Counted from the stretch's first letter, positions 22,186 to 30,266 are shown. The stretch: DNA of 30,943 nucleotides from Streptomyces sp. NBS 14/10 (GCF_002224125.1 NZ_NCSM01000082.1:1-30943), one strand, 5' to 3'. Notes: generated by a model from the sequence alone, not told the origin. Numbers and translations are program-made.

Positions 22186-22992
22186 CTACGGCCCGTCGTT
22201 GAGGAAGGCCGAGACGAGGGCGCTGGCATCGGTGCGGCATTCCTCGAAGTACGCATGCCGGGCGCCCGGGAAGACGTGGCTGGTGGTGCGGGGGATGCGG
22301 GTGGCGAGCAGTGGGAGGTTGTCCGGCGGTGTGAGCCGGTCCTGGTCGCCGTGCAGCAGTAGCGTCGGTGCCATGATGTCGGGGAGCGCGTCCCAGGCGT
22401 CGTGGCGGTTGCTCGCCGCGAGGTGGCCGTGGCGGGCGTGTGGGGGCATGTCCGGGTCGCCGAGGGTCGCGTACGGGCCGGGGTGGTCGGCTAGCCAGGC
22501 GGGGCTGTACATCAGGTCGATCAGTGCCCGGCGGGCGGCTTCCGGGTCGGCCTGGGCCAGGGCCCGTCGTACGGAGGCGTCCCGCTCGACGGCGTGCGGA
22601 CCGCCGGGGGAGGTGCAGCCCAGGACGAGGCGCCGCACGCGGGCCGGGTGGCGGGCAGCCACCCATTGGGCTACTCGCCCGCCCATGGAGGTCCCATAGA
22701 CATCGGCACGCTCGACACCCAGGTGATCGAGCACCGCGATCACGTCGTCGGCGAACTGCTGCGTGGAGTACGGCCCTTGGGGCTTGCCGCTCTCGCCGGT
22801 GCCGCGCATGTCGACGGTGATGGTGGAGTGGGTGGCGTGGAAGTCCGCGCGGACAGCGTCCCACCAGTGGTGGTTGTTCGCCTGCCCGGCCAGGAGGATC
22901 AGCGGATGCCCGTCTCCCATGCGTTGGCAGGCCAGCGCCGTGCCGTCCTGGGCGTGGGCGATGGTGGTGTACGGGTCTCCGGTGTCGGTCAT
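22186..22992 (-). CDS. alpha/beta hydrolase
   Basis: This 268-residue soluble alpha/beta-fold hydrolase has an oxyanion segment LILLAGQANNHHWW, then VDMRGTGESGKP. The nucleophile elbow is GTSMGG (Ser102), the Asp strand is LLLHGDQDRLTPP, and the catalytic His is in PGARHAYF. The triad is complete. Start ATG 22992 lies 56 nt after the LysR stop on the same strand. Such enzymes hydrolyse esters, lactones or carbon-carbon bonds of vinylogous diketones (the meta-cleavage type). In this cluster it might open a lactone or release the oxoacid fed to the decarboxylase, but the family is too broad to say. It is unlike the short thioesterases expected for CoA release. Confidence 0.87.
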   Translation of the reverse strand: MTDTGDPYTTIAHAQDGTALACQRMGDGHPLILLAGQANNHHWWDAVRADFHATHSTITVDMRGTGESGKPQGPYSTQQFADDVIAVLDHLGVERADVYGTSMGGRVAQWVAARHPARVRRLVLGCTSPGGPHAVERDASVRRALAQADPEAARRALIDLMYSPAWLADHPGPYATLGDPDMPPHARHGHLAASNRHDAWDALPDIMAPTLLLHGDQDRLTPPDNLPLLATRIPRTTSHVFPGARHAYFEECRTDASALVSAFLNDGP

Positions 22993-23047
22993 GCGATGTC
23001 CCGGGGTTCTTGGATGGTCTGCTCGGAGGGCTGAGTCGGCGTGTGAG

Positions 23048-24019
23048 TCACGTGCTCTCGGTGTCGGTGTCGGTGTCGGTGTCGGTGCCGGATCCGTGGA
23101 CCTGGGCGGAGGGCCATCTACCCTGCCGTACGGCCGCGTTGACCTGACGGACCAGCTCGCGTGCGACGACCTCCACGGCAGGCGGCGTGCGTCCGTGCCG
23201 CGGTGTGCCGAGGACGATCGAGCGCCACACGTCGGGTTCGCTCAGCGGCGCGGCGCTCAGCGTGCCCCGCGCGACGTCCTCGGCGATGCCCACGCCGGGC
23301 AGGACGGTCCAGCCGTGCCCCGCTTGGACGAGCTGTTTCTGCACGCGCATGGAGTTGGTCTGGACGACGACGTCCATGGCGGCTCCGGCACGCGCCGCCG
23401 CCGCGTCGATCAGGCGGCGCAAGGCGTGGCCCGAGGCGGGCATGACGAGAGGGTGCCGGGCCGCTTCCGTGAACGGAACGGGGCGGTCGGCGCGGAGGCC
23501 GTCGGATGCGGGAGCAACCGCCCACAGATGTTCCCGCACCAGCGGGTGGGCGTTGAGGGAGGGGGTGCTGTCGAGGTTGTAGAGCAGGGTCAGGTCGAGG
23601 TCGCCGGCGTCGAGCCACTGCTGCAGATGGCCGGAGTAGGCGGTCATCAGGCGAAGCTCGACGCCGGGGTGGTCGTGGGCGACAGCGGTCACCAGCGGCT
23701 CGGCCAGCAGATCGCTCGTGCTCTCCAGCAGCCCGACGGTGACGATGCCCGTCACCACACCCGGGCTCGGCTGCACCTCGGCGCGCGCCCGCTCCAGTTC
23801 GTCGAGGGCACGCCGGGCGCGGTCGACCATGATCGCTCCGGCATCCGTGGGCCGCATCCCCTGCCTGGTCCGCTCGAAGAGGTCGATGCCGAGCTCCTGC
23901 TCCAGGGTGCGGATCTGTCGGGTGACCGCGGGCTGCACCAGGTGCAGCAGCTCCGCGGCGCGCGTGACACTGCCCACCTCGGCGACCGTGACGATCGCCT
24001 TGAGCTGCTTGATGTCCAA
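23048..24019 (-). CDS. LysR-family transcriptional regulator
   Basis: A 323-residue LTTR has an N-terminal winged HTH, DIKQLKAIVTVAEVGSVTRAAELLHLVQPAVTRQIRTLE, and a standard two-lobe effector domain (VTVGLLESTSDLLAEPLV, GHGWTVLPGVGIAED). I chose TTG 24019, preceded by GGAAGGA at proper spacing, rather than the in-frame start at 24088. The C-terminus ends in a Thr-Asp repeat (GTDTDTDTDTEST), encoded by a hexanucleotide repeat and absent from normal family members. It is transcribed divergently from the CoA-transferase operon and in the same direction as the hydrolase-to-lyase genes. It therefore probably controls both sides from the 162-nt region between them. Confidence 0.92.
   Translation of the reverse strand: MDIKQLKAIVTVAEVGSVTRAAELLHLVQPAVTRQIRTLEQELGIDLFERTRQGMRPTDAGAIMVDRARRALDELERARAEVQPSPGVVTGIVTVGLLESTSDLLAEPLVTAVAHDHPGVELRLMTAYSGHLQQWLDAGDLDLTLLYNLDSTPSLNAHPLVREHLWAVAPASDGLRADRPVPFTEAARHPLVMPASGHALRRLIDAAAARAGAAMDVVVQTNSMRVQKQLVQAGHGWTVLPGVGIAEDVARGTLSAAPLSEPDVWRSIVLGTPRHGRTPPAVEVVARELVRQVNAAVRQGRWPSAQVHGSGTDTDTDTDTEST
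23061..23090. repeat. hexanucleotide tandem repeat GTGTCG
   Basis: Four perfect copies of GTGTCG (23061-23084) and one imperfect copy GTGCCG lie at the 3' end of the LysR gene and encode the Thr-Asp repeat. Because the unit is six bases, gain or loss of copies would change tail length without a frameshift. Confidence 0.85.
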
Positions 24020-24181
24020 GGGGTCCTTCCTTCCGCGGCCACACCTCCCAGGCGGTGCGCGAGTCATCCGCACCGCGCATGGGGGCATTACATATTGCTA
24101 TTTCCTCTACTGCGTCATGAGCATTGATGATGGTACTCCCGGTGCGGGACCCGGGATCCGCACCCTCCTGGAGGCCGCCTC
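24020..24181. promoter_or_regulatory. divergent LysR / CoA-transferase control region with two matching dyads
   Basis: Two inverted repeats have the same arms: GGTGCG and CGCACC at 24054-24074 (9-nt spacer), and GGTGCGG and CCGCACC at 24141-24164 (10-nt spacer). An AT-rich stretch between them (around 24084-24110, with TTACATATTGCTA) stands out in this GC-rich DNA and likely holds the promoters. LysR proteins often bind paired sites in such intergenic regions. No clear T-N11-A consensus was found in the dyads, so LysR binding there is inference. GGAGG before 24182 is the ribosome site of the CoA-transferase gene. Confidence 0.5.
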
Positions 24182-25381
24182 ATGACCGAGCACCCCGAAG
24201 AACCGCCGCTGGCGGGCATCACCGTCGTCAGCATCGAGCAGGCGGTGGCCGCTCCCTTCGCCACCCGCCAGCTGGCCGATCTCGGTGCCCGGGTCATCAA
24301 GGTGGAGCGGCCCGGCGGGGGCGACTTCGCCCGCCGGTACGACACCACGGTGCACGGCGAGTCCAGCTACTTCGTGTGGCTCAACCGGTCGAAGGAATCC
24401 GTCACGCTCGACCTGAAGTCGGACGTGGGCAGCAGGATCCTGGACCAACTGCTCGCCGGAGCCGACGTGTTCGTGCAGAACCTGGCGCCGGGCGCGGCCG
24501 TGAGGATGGGCCTGGGCACCGAAGCGCTCGCCGAGCGCTTCCCTTCGCTGATCCCCTGTTCCGTCTCCGGCTACGGAACCAGCGGCCCCTGGGCCGACCG
24601 CAAGGCGTACGACCTCCTGATCCAGTGCCAGACCGGCCTGGTCTCGCTGACCGGCAACGAACACGGGGCGGCTCGTGTCGGGATATCGATCGCCGACATC
24701 GCCGCGGGCATGTACGCCTACTCCGGCATCCTCACCGCCCTGTTCACCCGGGCGACCACGGGCGCCGTACGGGCCGTGGAGGTGTCGCTGTTCGAAGCAC
24801 TCGCCGAGTGGCTGAGCCAGCCCGCCTACTACACCCGCTTCGGCGGCACCCGGCCCCCGCGCATCGGCACCCAGCACGCCACCATCGCCCCCTACGGCGC
24901 CTACCCCTGCGCCGACGGCAAGGACGTGCTGTTCTCCGTCCAGAACGAGCGCGAATGGGCGGCCTTGTGCGAGCGGTTCCTGGGTCAGCCGGGGCTCGTT
25001 ACGGACCCGCGGTTCGCCACCGGCTCGGCCCGCGTCGGCCACCGTGCGGAGCTGAACGCGATCGTGGCCGAACGGTTCGGCGAGCTGAACAGCGACGCGG
25101 TGACGAAGCTGCTGGATGAGGCCGGCATCGCCAACGCGGGGGTCAACGACATCCAGGAGTTCCTGACCCACCCGGTGCTGAGCGAACGAGGCCGCTGGCG
25201 CGACGTGCGGATCCCCGGAGAGGCCGTGGTGCCCGCGCTGCTGCCGCCGGTCGACCTGGCGGGCACCGCCCCGCGCATGGACCCGGTGCCCGCACCCGGC
25301 GAGCACACCGCGACCGTCCTGGCCGAACTGGGATATGGCAGCACCGACATCGACCGCCTAAGGGCCGACAGCGTCATCTGA
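24182..25381 (+). CDS. CaiB/BaiF family (class III) CoA-transferase
   Basis: The 399-residue family III CoA-transferase is predicted to move CoA from a donor such as succinyl-CoA to a carboxylic acid. It has ITVVSIEQAVAAPFATRQLADLGARVIKVERPGGGDFAR at the N-terminus, WLNRSKESVTLDL, SVSGYGTSGPWADRKAYDLLIQ and the catalytic Asp172 in VGISIADIAAGMYAY. VEVSLFEALAEWLSQP and the C-terminal EFLTHPVLSERGRWRDV are also present. Start ATG 24182 has GGAGG 8 nt ahead. It is the first gene of a rightward operon with an acyl-CoA dehydrogenase and ETF genes. Expected role: activate the acid made by the aldehyde dehydrogenase so that the dehydrogenase, hydratase and lyase can act. Itaconate, mesaconate, methylsuccinate or succinate are candidates. 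Confidence 0.92.
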   Translation: MTEHPEEPPLAGITVVSIEQAVAAPFATRQLADLGARVIKVERPGGGDFARRYDTTVHGESSYFVWLNRSKESVTLDLKSDVGSRILDQLLAGADVFVQNLAPGAAVRMGLGTEALAERFPSLIPCSVSGYGTSGPWADRKAYDLLIQCQTGLVSLTGNEHGAARVGISIADIAAGMYAYSGILTALFTRATTGAVRAVEVSLFEALAEWLSQPAYYTRFGGTRPPRIGTQHATIAPYGAYPCADGKDVLFSVQNEREWAALCERFLGQPGLVTDPRFATGSARVGHRAELNAIVAERFGELNSDAVTKLLDEAGIANAGVNDIQEFLTHPVLSERGRWRDVRIPGEAVVPALLPPVDLAGTAPRMDPVPAPGEHTATVLAELGYGSTDIDRLRADSVI

Positions 25382-25430
25382 ACCACATCTGACCGCATTT
25401 AGACCACTTCGGGACTGCAAGGAGTTCCCC

Positions 25431-26597
25431 ATGAGCACCCTCGACATCCTCGCCGAGGACGAGCAGTTCATCGTCCGTACGGTGCGCGACTTCGTCGACA
25501 AGGAGGTGAAGCCGGTCGTACAGGAACTGGAACACGCCAACACCTACCCAGCAGCCCTGATCGAGCAGATGAAGACGCTCGGCATCTTCGGCCTCGCCGT
25601 CCCCGAGGAGTACGGCGGCACCCCGGTCTCCACCCCTTGCTACGTCCTGATCACCGAGGAACTCGCCCGAGGCTGGATGAGCCTGGCCGGCGCGATGGGC
25701 GGCCACACCGTCGTCGCCAAGCTGCTGCTGCACTTCGGCACGGAGGAGCAGAAGCGCCACTACCTGCCGAGGATGGCCACCGGCGAGATCCGCGCGACCA
25801 TGGCCCTCACCGAGCCCGGCGGCGGCTCCGACCTCCAGGCCATGCGCACCGTCGCCCGCAAGGACGCCGACGGCCATCTGGTGAACGGCGCCAAGACATG
25901 GATCACCAACTCCCGCCGCTCCGGCCTGATCGCCCTGCTGTGCAAGACCGACCCCGAAGCCACGCCCGCTCACCAGGGCATCTCGATCCTCCTCGTCGAG
26001 CACGGGCCGGGCCTGACCGTGTCCCGCGACCTCCCCAAGCTCGGCTACAAGGGCGTAGAGAGCTGCGAGTTGTCCTTCGAGGACTACCGGGCGCCCGCGG
26101 ACGCCGTCCTCGGCGGCGCGGAGGGCAAGGGCTTCGCCCAGATGATGAAGGGCCTGGAGACCGGCCGCCTCCAGGTCGCGGCCCGCGCGCTCGGCGTCGG
26201 CCGGGCGGCCTTCGAGGACGCGCTCGCCTACGCCCAGGAGCGCGAGTCGTTCGGCAAGCCGATCTGGAAGCACCAGTCCATCGGCAACTACCTCGCCGAC
26301 ATGGCGACTTCACTCACCGCCGCCCGCCAGCTCACCCTGTACGCCGCCCGCGAGGCGGACGCGGGCCGCCGCGTGGACATGGAGGCCGGTATGGCGAAAC
26401 TCTTCGCGTCCGAGACGGCCATGCAGATCGCCCTCAACGCCGTCCGTATCCACGGCGGTTACGGCTACTCCACCGAATTCGACGTCGAGCGCTACTTCCG
26501 GGACGCCCCGCTGATGATCGTCGGCGAGGGCACCAACGAGATTCAGCGCAACGTCATCGCAAGCCAGTTGGTCAAGCGCGGAGGTCTGGACGCATGA
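25431..26597 (+). CDS. acyl-CoA dehydrogenase
   Basis: This 388-residue FAD flavoprotein introduces a 2,3 double bond into an acyl-CoA. It has VPEEYGGTPVS, MALTEPGGGSDLQAMRT (FAD and substrate binding), ITNSRRSG, and RESFGKPIWKHQSIGNYLADMAT. IHGGYGYSTEFDVERYFRDAP follows, then the catalytic Glu366 in VGEGTNEIQRNVIA. Start ATG 25431 has AAGGAG upstream. The end overlaps etfB as ATGA, so electrons from this enzyme probably pass to the adjacent ETF. In the proposed route it would oxidise a saturated dicarboxylyl-CoA, for example methylsuccinyl-CoA to mesaconyl-CoA. Short-chain or branched acyl-CoAs are alternatives that the sequence does not exclude. Confidence 0.93.
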   Translation: MSTLDILAEDEQFIVRTVRDFVDKEVKPVVQELEHANTYPAALIEQMKTLGIFGLAVPEEYGGTPVSTPCYVLITEELARGWMSLAGAMGGHTVVAKLLLHFGTEEQKRHYLPRMATGEIRATMALTEPGGGSDLQAMRTVARKDADGHLVNGAKTWITNSRRSGLIALLCKTDPEATPAHQGISILLVEHGPGLTVSRDLPKLGYKGVESCELSFEDYRAPADAVLGGAEGKGFAQMMKGLETGRLQVAARALGVGRAAFEDALAYAQERESFGKPIWKHQSIGNYLADMATSLTAARQLTLYAAREADAGRRVDMEAGMAKLFASETAMQIALNAVRIHGGYGYSTEFDVERYFRDAPLMIVGEGTNEIQRNVIASQLVKRGGLDA

Positions 26598-27376
26598 GGA
26601 TCGTTGTCACTGTGAAGTACGTGCCCGACGCCAGTGGCGACCGGCACTTCGCCGATGACCTGACCGTCGACCGGGACGACGTGGACGGCCTGCTCTCCGA
26701 GCTGGACGAATACGCGGTCGAGCAGGCGCTGCAGATCGCCGAGAACTCCGACGACGACGTGGAGATCACCGTTCTCACGGTGGGCCCGGAGGACGCCAAG
26801 GACGCGCTGCGCAAGGCGCTGTCCATGGGCGCCGACAAGGCCGTCCACGTGGAGGACGACGATCTGCACGGCACCGACGCCCTGGGTACCTCACTGGTGC
26901 TGGCAAAGGCGATTGAGAAGGCCGGCTTCGACCTGGTGATCTCCGGCATGGCGTCGACGGACGGTGCGATGGGTGTCGTACCGGCGCTGCTCGCGGAGCG
27001 CCTGGGGGTCCCGCAGGCGACCTTGTTGTCCGAGGTGTCGGTCGAGGACGGCGTGGTCAAGGGCTGCCGGGACGGCGACGCCGCGTCCGAGCGGCTGGTG
27101 GCGTCGCTGCCGGCCGTGGTGTCGGTGACCGACCAGTCGGGCGAGGCGCGCTACCCGTCCTTCAAGGGCATCATGGCGGCGAAGAAGAAGCCGGTGACCT
27201 CCTGGGATCTGTCGGACCTCGACATCGAGGCCGAGAAGGTCGGCCGGGAAGGCGCCTACACCGCGGTCGAGGCGGCGGCTCCGCGTCCAGCCCGTGCGGC
27301 GGGCGTGATCGTCAAGGACGAGGGCGAGGGCGGGAAGCAACTCGCTGAGTTCCTCGCGGGCCAGAAGTTCGTCTGA
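26594..27376 (+). CDS. etfB: electron transfer flavoprotein beta subunit
   Basis: This 260-residue ETF beta subunit starts at ATG 26594, overlapping the dehydrogenase stop. Family motifs include MRIVVTVKYVPDA, DEYAVEQALQIAE, VLTVGPEDAKDALRKALSMGADKAVHV, LVISGMASTDGAMGVVPALLAERLGVPQATL (the AMP-binding and dehydrogenase-recognition region) and YPSFKGIMAAKKKPV. It pairs with EtfA, encoded 21 nt downstream, to carry two electrons from acyl-CoA dehydrogenase FAD to the respiratory chain through ETF:quinone oxidoreductase. Overlap with an acyl-CoA dehydrogenase suggests co-expression tuned to this pathway, although actinomycetes usually keep one etfBA pair for all fatty-acid oxidation. Confidence 0.95.
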   Translation: MRIVVTVKYVPDASGDRHFADDLTVDRDDVDGLLSELDEYAVEQALQIAENSDDDVEITVLTVGPEDAKDALRKALSMGADKAVHVEDDDLHGTDALGTSLVLAKAIEKAGFDLVISGMASTDGAMGVVPALLAERLGVPQATLLSEVSVEDGVVKGCRDGDAASERLVASLPAVVSVTDQSGEARYPSFKGIMAAKKKPVTSWDLSDLDIEAEKVGREGAYTAVEAAAPRPARAAGVIVKDEGEGGKQLAEFLAGQKFV

Positions 27377-27397
27377 TCGAGTTGGAGTTGCTGCCCC

Positions 27398-28360
27398 ATG
27401 GCTGAAGTTCTCGTCTACGTCGATCACGTGGACGGTGCCGTCCGCAAGCCCACCCTGGAGCTGCTGACCCTGGCCCGTCGCGTCGGCGAGCCGGTCGCCG
27501 TCGCGCTGGGCAACGGCGCCGGTGACACCGCCGCCACCCTCGCCGAGCACGGCGCCGTCAAGGTCCTCACCCACGAGGCCGCCGAGTACGCCGACTACCT
27601 GGTCGTCCCGAAGGTCGACGCCCTCCAGGCCGCCGTCGAGGCCGTCTCCCCGGCCGCCGTCCTCGTCCCCTCCTCCGCCGAGGGCAAGGAGATCGCCGCG
27701 CGTCTGGCGCTGCGCATCGGCTCCGGCATCATCACCGACGCCGTCGACCTCGAGGCCGGCGACGAGGGCCCGGTCGCGACCCAGTCGGTGTTCGCCGCGT
27801 CCTTCACCACCAAGTCCCGTGTCGCCAAGGGCACCCCGGTCATCACGGTCAAGCCGAACAGCGCGGCCGTGGAGCCGGCCGTGGCCGCCGGTGCGGTCGA
27901 GGCCCTGTCGGTGACCTTCTCCGAGAAGGCGACCTGCACGAAGATCACCAGCCGTACCGCCCGTGAGTCGACGGGCCGCCCGGAGCTGACCGAGGCCGCG
28001 ATCGTGGTCTCCGGTGGCCGTGGCGTCAACAGCGCGGAGAACTTCTCGATCATCGAGGCGCTCGCCGACTCCCTCGGTGCGGCCGTGGGTGCCTCGCGTG
28101 CCGCGGTGGATGCGGGCTGGTACCCGCACACCAACCAGGTCGGCCAAACCGGCAAGAGCATCTCCCCGCAGCTGTACATCGCCTCCGGCATCTCCGGCGC
28201 CATCCAGCACCGGGCCGGTATGCAGACCTCGAAGACGATCGTGGCGATCAACAAGGACGCCGAGGCCCCGATCTTCGACCTGGTCGACTACGGCGTCGTC
28301 GGCGACCTTTTCGACGTCGTCCCGGCCCTCACCGATGAGATCAAGACCCGCAAGGGCTGA
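27398..28360 (+). CDS. etfA: electron transfer flavoprotein alpha subunit
   Basis: This 320-residue ETF alpha subunit begins with EVLVYVDHVDGAVRKPTLELLTLARR. Its C-terminal FAD domain is complete: VSGGRGVNSAENFSIIEALADSLGAAVGASRAAVDAGWYPHTNQVGQTGKSISPQLYIASGISGAIQHRAGMQTSKTIVAINKDAEAPIFDLVDYGVVGDLFDVVPALTDEI. ATG 27398 is 21 nt after the etfB stop, with GAGTTGGAG as a weak site ahead. It is the last gene of the CoA-transferase operon and is followed at once by a strong hairpin terminator. Function is confident from family conservation and the EtfB neighbour. Confidence 0.95.
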   Translation: MAEVLVYVDHVDGAVRKPTLELLTLARRVGEPVAVALGNGAGDTAATLAEHGAVKVLTHEAAEYADYLVVPKVDALQAAVEAVSPAAVLVPSSAEGKEIAARLALRIGSGIITDAVDLEAGDEGPVATQSVFAASFTTKSRVAKGTPVITVKPNSAAVEPAVAAGAVEALSVTFSEKATCTKITSRTARESTGRPELTEAAIVVSGGRGVNSAENFSIIEALADSLGAAVGASRAAVDAGWYPHTNQVGQTGKSISPQLYIASGISGAIQHRAGMQTSKTIVAINKDAEAPIFDLVDYGVVGDLFDVVPALTDEIKTRKG

Positions 28361-28362
28361 CC

Positions 28363-28397
28363 AAGGCAGCACCGGGCGCCTCGCCCACCTGCCTTTT
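28363..28397 (+). terminator. intrinsic terminator after etfA
   Basis: AAGGCAG (28363-28369) pairs with CTGCCTT (28389-28395), enclosing a second stem GGGCG-CCT-CGCCC, and TT follows. It begins 3 nt after the etfA stop. The long GC-rich stem with only a short U-tail is common in Streptomyces. Confidence 0.75.
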
Positions 28398-28473
28398 CAT
28401 GGATCGTCCGGTCATCCGCGGGGGATGACTGGACAGGTCCGATGTCCATATGCGGTGAGCGAGGAAGGGGGAG

Positions 28474-29760
28474 ATGCCCTGGGGGGAGGTCACCGACCCG
28501 GCCGCCGAGAAGCTGCTCGCCCCCACCGGCTGGACAAGGCCCGATGTGACCTCTTACCCGTCCGGTGGTGACTGGGCCGAGCAGTACCTGGAGCCGCTCG
28601 CCGGCGCCCTCGGCGACACGGTCCGCTTCGGCGCCACGGTCACCGGTGTCTCCCGGGCCGGCCGCGACCGGATCGTCGATGCCGACCGCCAGGCCCAACC
28701 CTTTGTCGTGCACGTCGCCTAAGCCGACCGACGTGAGGAGCGGATCTTCGCCCGCGCGGTGATCGATGCCTCCGGGACCTGGACCACCCCGTCCCCGGCG
28801 GGCGGCAGCGGCCTGCCCGCGCTCGGCGAGAAGGCCGCGGCCGACCGCATCACCTACCGGGTCCCCGACCTGAAGGACCCTGCTGTGCGGGCCCGGTATG
28901 CGGGCAAGCGCACGGCCGTCATCGGTTCGGGTGCCTCCGCCTTCACTGCCCTGGCCTACCTGGCCGATCTGGCCACATCCGATGGCGGTGCGGGGACGAA
29001 AGCGGTGTGGGTCCTGCGCCGGGGCATCTCCGGGGCCACTTTCGGTGGCGGCGCGGCCGACCAGCTGCCCGCCCGCGGCGCCCTGGGCCCTGGCAGCGAA
29101 GGCCGCCGTGGACGACGGGCACGCCAACGCGGTCACCGGCTTCCGCACCGAGGCGATCGAGCGCGAGGGCGACGGCCGCCTGGTCCTGGTGGCCGAGGAC
29201 GGGCGGCGGCTGGAGGCGGTGGATGAAGTGATCGTGCTGACCGGCTTCCGCCCGCAGCTGTCCTTCCTGTCCGAGGTGCGCCTGAACCTGGACGAGCGCC
29301 TCCAGGCCCCGGTCGAGCTGGCCCGCTCATCGATCCCAATGTCCACTCCTGCGGCACTGTCTACCCGCACGGCCACCGCGAACTGGCCCACCCCGAGTCC
29401 GGTATCTACCTGGTCGGCATGAAGTCCACGGCCGCGCCCCCACGTTCCTGGCGATGACCAGCTACTAGCAGGTCCGCTCGGTCGCCGCGGCCCTCGCCGG
29501 TGACCTGGAAGCAGCCGACCGCGTCGAACTCACCCTGCCGGAGACCGGGGTGTGCGGCGGCGCCGGACTCTTCGACGCACCCGAAGCCGAGCAGACCTCC
29601 ACTGGAGGCTGCTGCGCCGCTCCCGAGCCGCAGCTCGTCCAGCTCGCCACACCGGCGCCGTCTGCGACCGCCGCCAAGGACGCGCCGGCAGGGCTGCTGC
29701 GGCTCGTGACCGACCTGAACACCCGTGCAGACGGGGCGGCGACCGGGACCGGGGACCGGT
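28474..29760 (+). pseudogene. ArsO-like FAD/NAD(P)-dependent flavoprotein, multiply broken
   Basis: These are remains of an actinobacterial flavin monooxygenase resembling ArsO of arsenic clusters. Pieces in order are: LLAPTGWTRPDVTSYPSGGDWAEQYLEPLAG (from 28474); an in-frame TAA at 28720-28722; VIDASGTWTTPSP and the NAD(P) site AVIGSGASAFTALAYLADLA; a frame change near 29080; VDEVIVLTGFRPQLSFL; and another change near 29325. Then IDPNVHSCGTVYPHGHRELAHPESGIYLVGMKS is followed by a lost base near 29425, TAG at 29466-29468 in the restored frame, and RVELTLPETGVCGG with the Cys-rich GGCC tail. The N-terminal FAD-binding GxGxxG domain is missing. With at least five lesions it is certainly dead. 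The ArsO label rests on the LPETGVC tail; the wider flavoprotein family is secure. Confidence 0.72.
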
Positions 29761-29763
29761 CGC
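29739..29763. repeat. inverted repeat GCGACCGG / CCGGTCGC
   Basis: The 8-bp arms at 29739-29746 and 29756-29763 flank a 9-nt loop. The hairpin lies at the end of the flavoprotein relic and downstream of the leftward Nudix-like gene. It could serve as a terminator for either strand, but no U-run accompanies it. Confidence 0.35.
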
Positions 29764-29816
29764 GGCCCCACGCAACCCTGCCCGCCCGTGCGCCACACGG
29801 ATCACCATCTGGGGCA

Positions 29817-30266
29817 CTACTCCAGGGTGATCCAGCCATCCGGGATCCAGCCGCCCACATACCCCTGAAGGAACAGGCCCAGATCCGCGACCCCCAAGTC
29901 CGCCACGTGCTCGGCGACTTGGGCGTATGGGAGCCAGACAAGCGGCACAGCGGCGCCGGGCAGCCCGCCCGGCGAGGTGACATGCCCGGTGAAGATGCGC
30001 CGCTCGCCTTGCTCTGGCCTGAGCGAGTTGCCGGGGGCGGGGGCTGGGATGCGGCCGGTGACCGCGCCGAGGCGGATGGCTCCCGCGGGGGCCATCATGC
30101 GGGCAAGGCGCCGCGCAGCCCGCCGGTACGGCTCGCCCTTCCCGCGCCGCACTGACGGCAGGGCCCACAGTCGGCCGGTGTCCGGTGCCCCGGCATGGAG
30201 CAGGGCAACCTGGTGCCGCCGGTCGAAGCAGGCAAGGAGAACATCGCCCCCAACTGGTGCATACAT
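29817..30266 (-). CDS. Nudix-like hypothetical protein with degenerate Nudix box
   Basis: A protein of about 149 residues has the layout of small Streptomyces Nudix-like proteins. GGDVLLACFDRRHQVALLHAGAPDTGRLWALPSVRRGKGEPYRRAARRLARMM corresponds to the beta strands and Nudix helix. The consensus G-x5-E-x7-REUxEExGU is lost (RRLARMM replaces REU-EE), so metal-dependent hydrolysis is doubtful. Later stretches are RRIFTGHVTSPGG, VWLPYAQVAEHV and FLQGYVGGWIPDGWITLE. Start ATG 30266 lies inside the palindrome GGTGCATACATGCAC and has no Shine-Dalgarno sequence, suggesting a leaderless transcript; GTG 30272 is an alternative. It is downstream of the XRE regulator on the same strand and shares its operator motif. 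A binding or regulatory role is possible. Confidence 0.55.
   Translation of the reverse strand: MYAPVGGDVLLACFDRRHQVALLHAGAPDTGRLWALPSVRRGKGEPYRRAARRLARMMAPAGAIRLGAVTGRIPAPAPGNSLRPEQGERRIFTGHVTSPGGLPGAAVPLVWLPYAQVAEHVADLGVADLGLFLQGYVGGWIPDGWITLE

Noticed and set aside
26891..28372. Minus-strand open frame of 493 codons opposite etfB and etfA
   Set aside because: The composition is typical of reverse-frame shadows in high-GC DNA, and the opposite strand encodes well-conserved ETF subunits.
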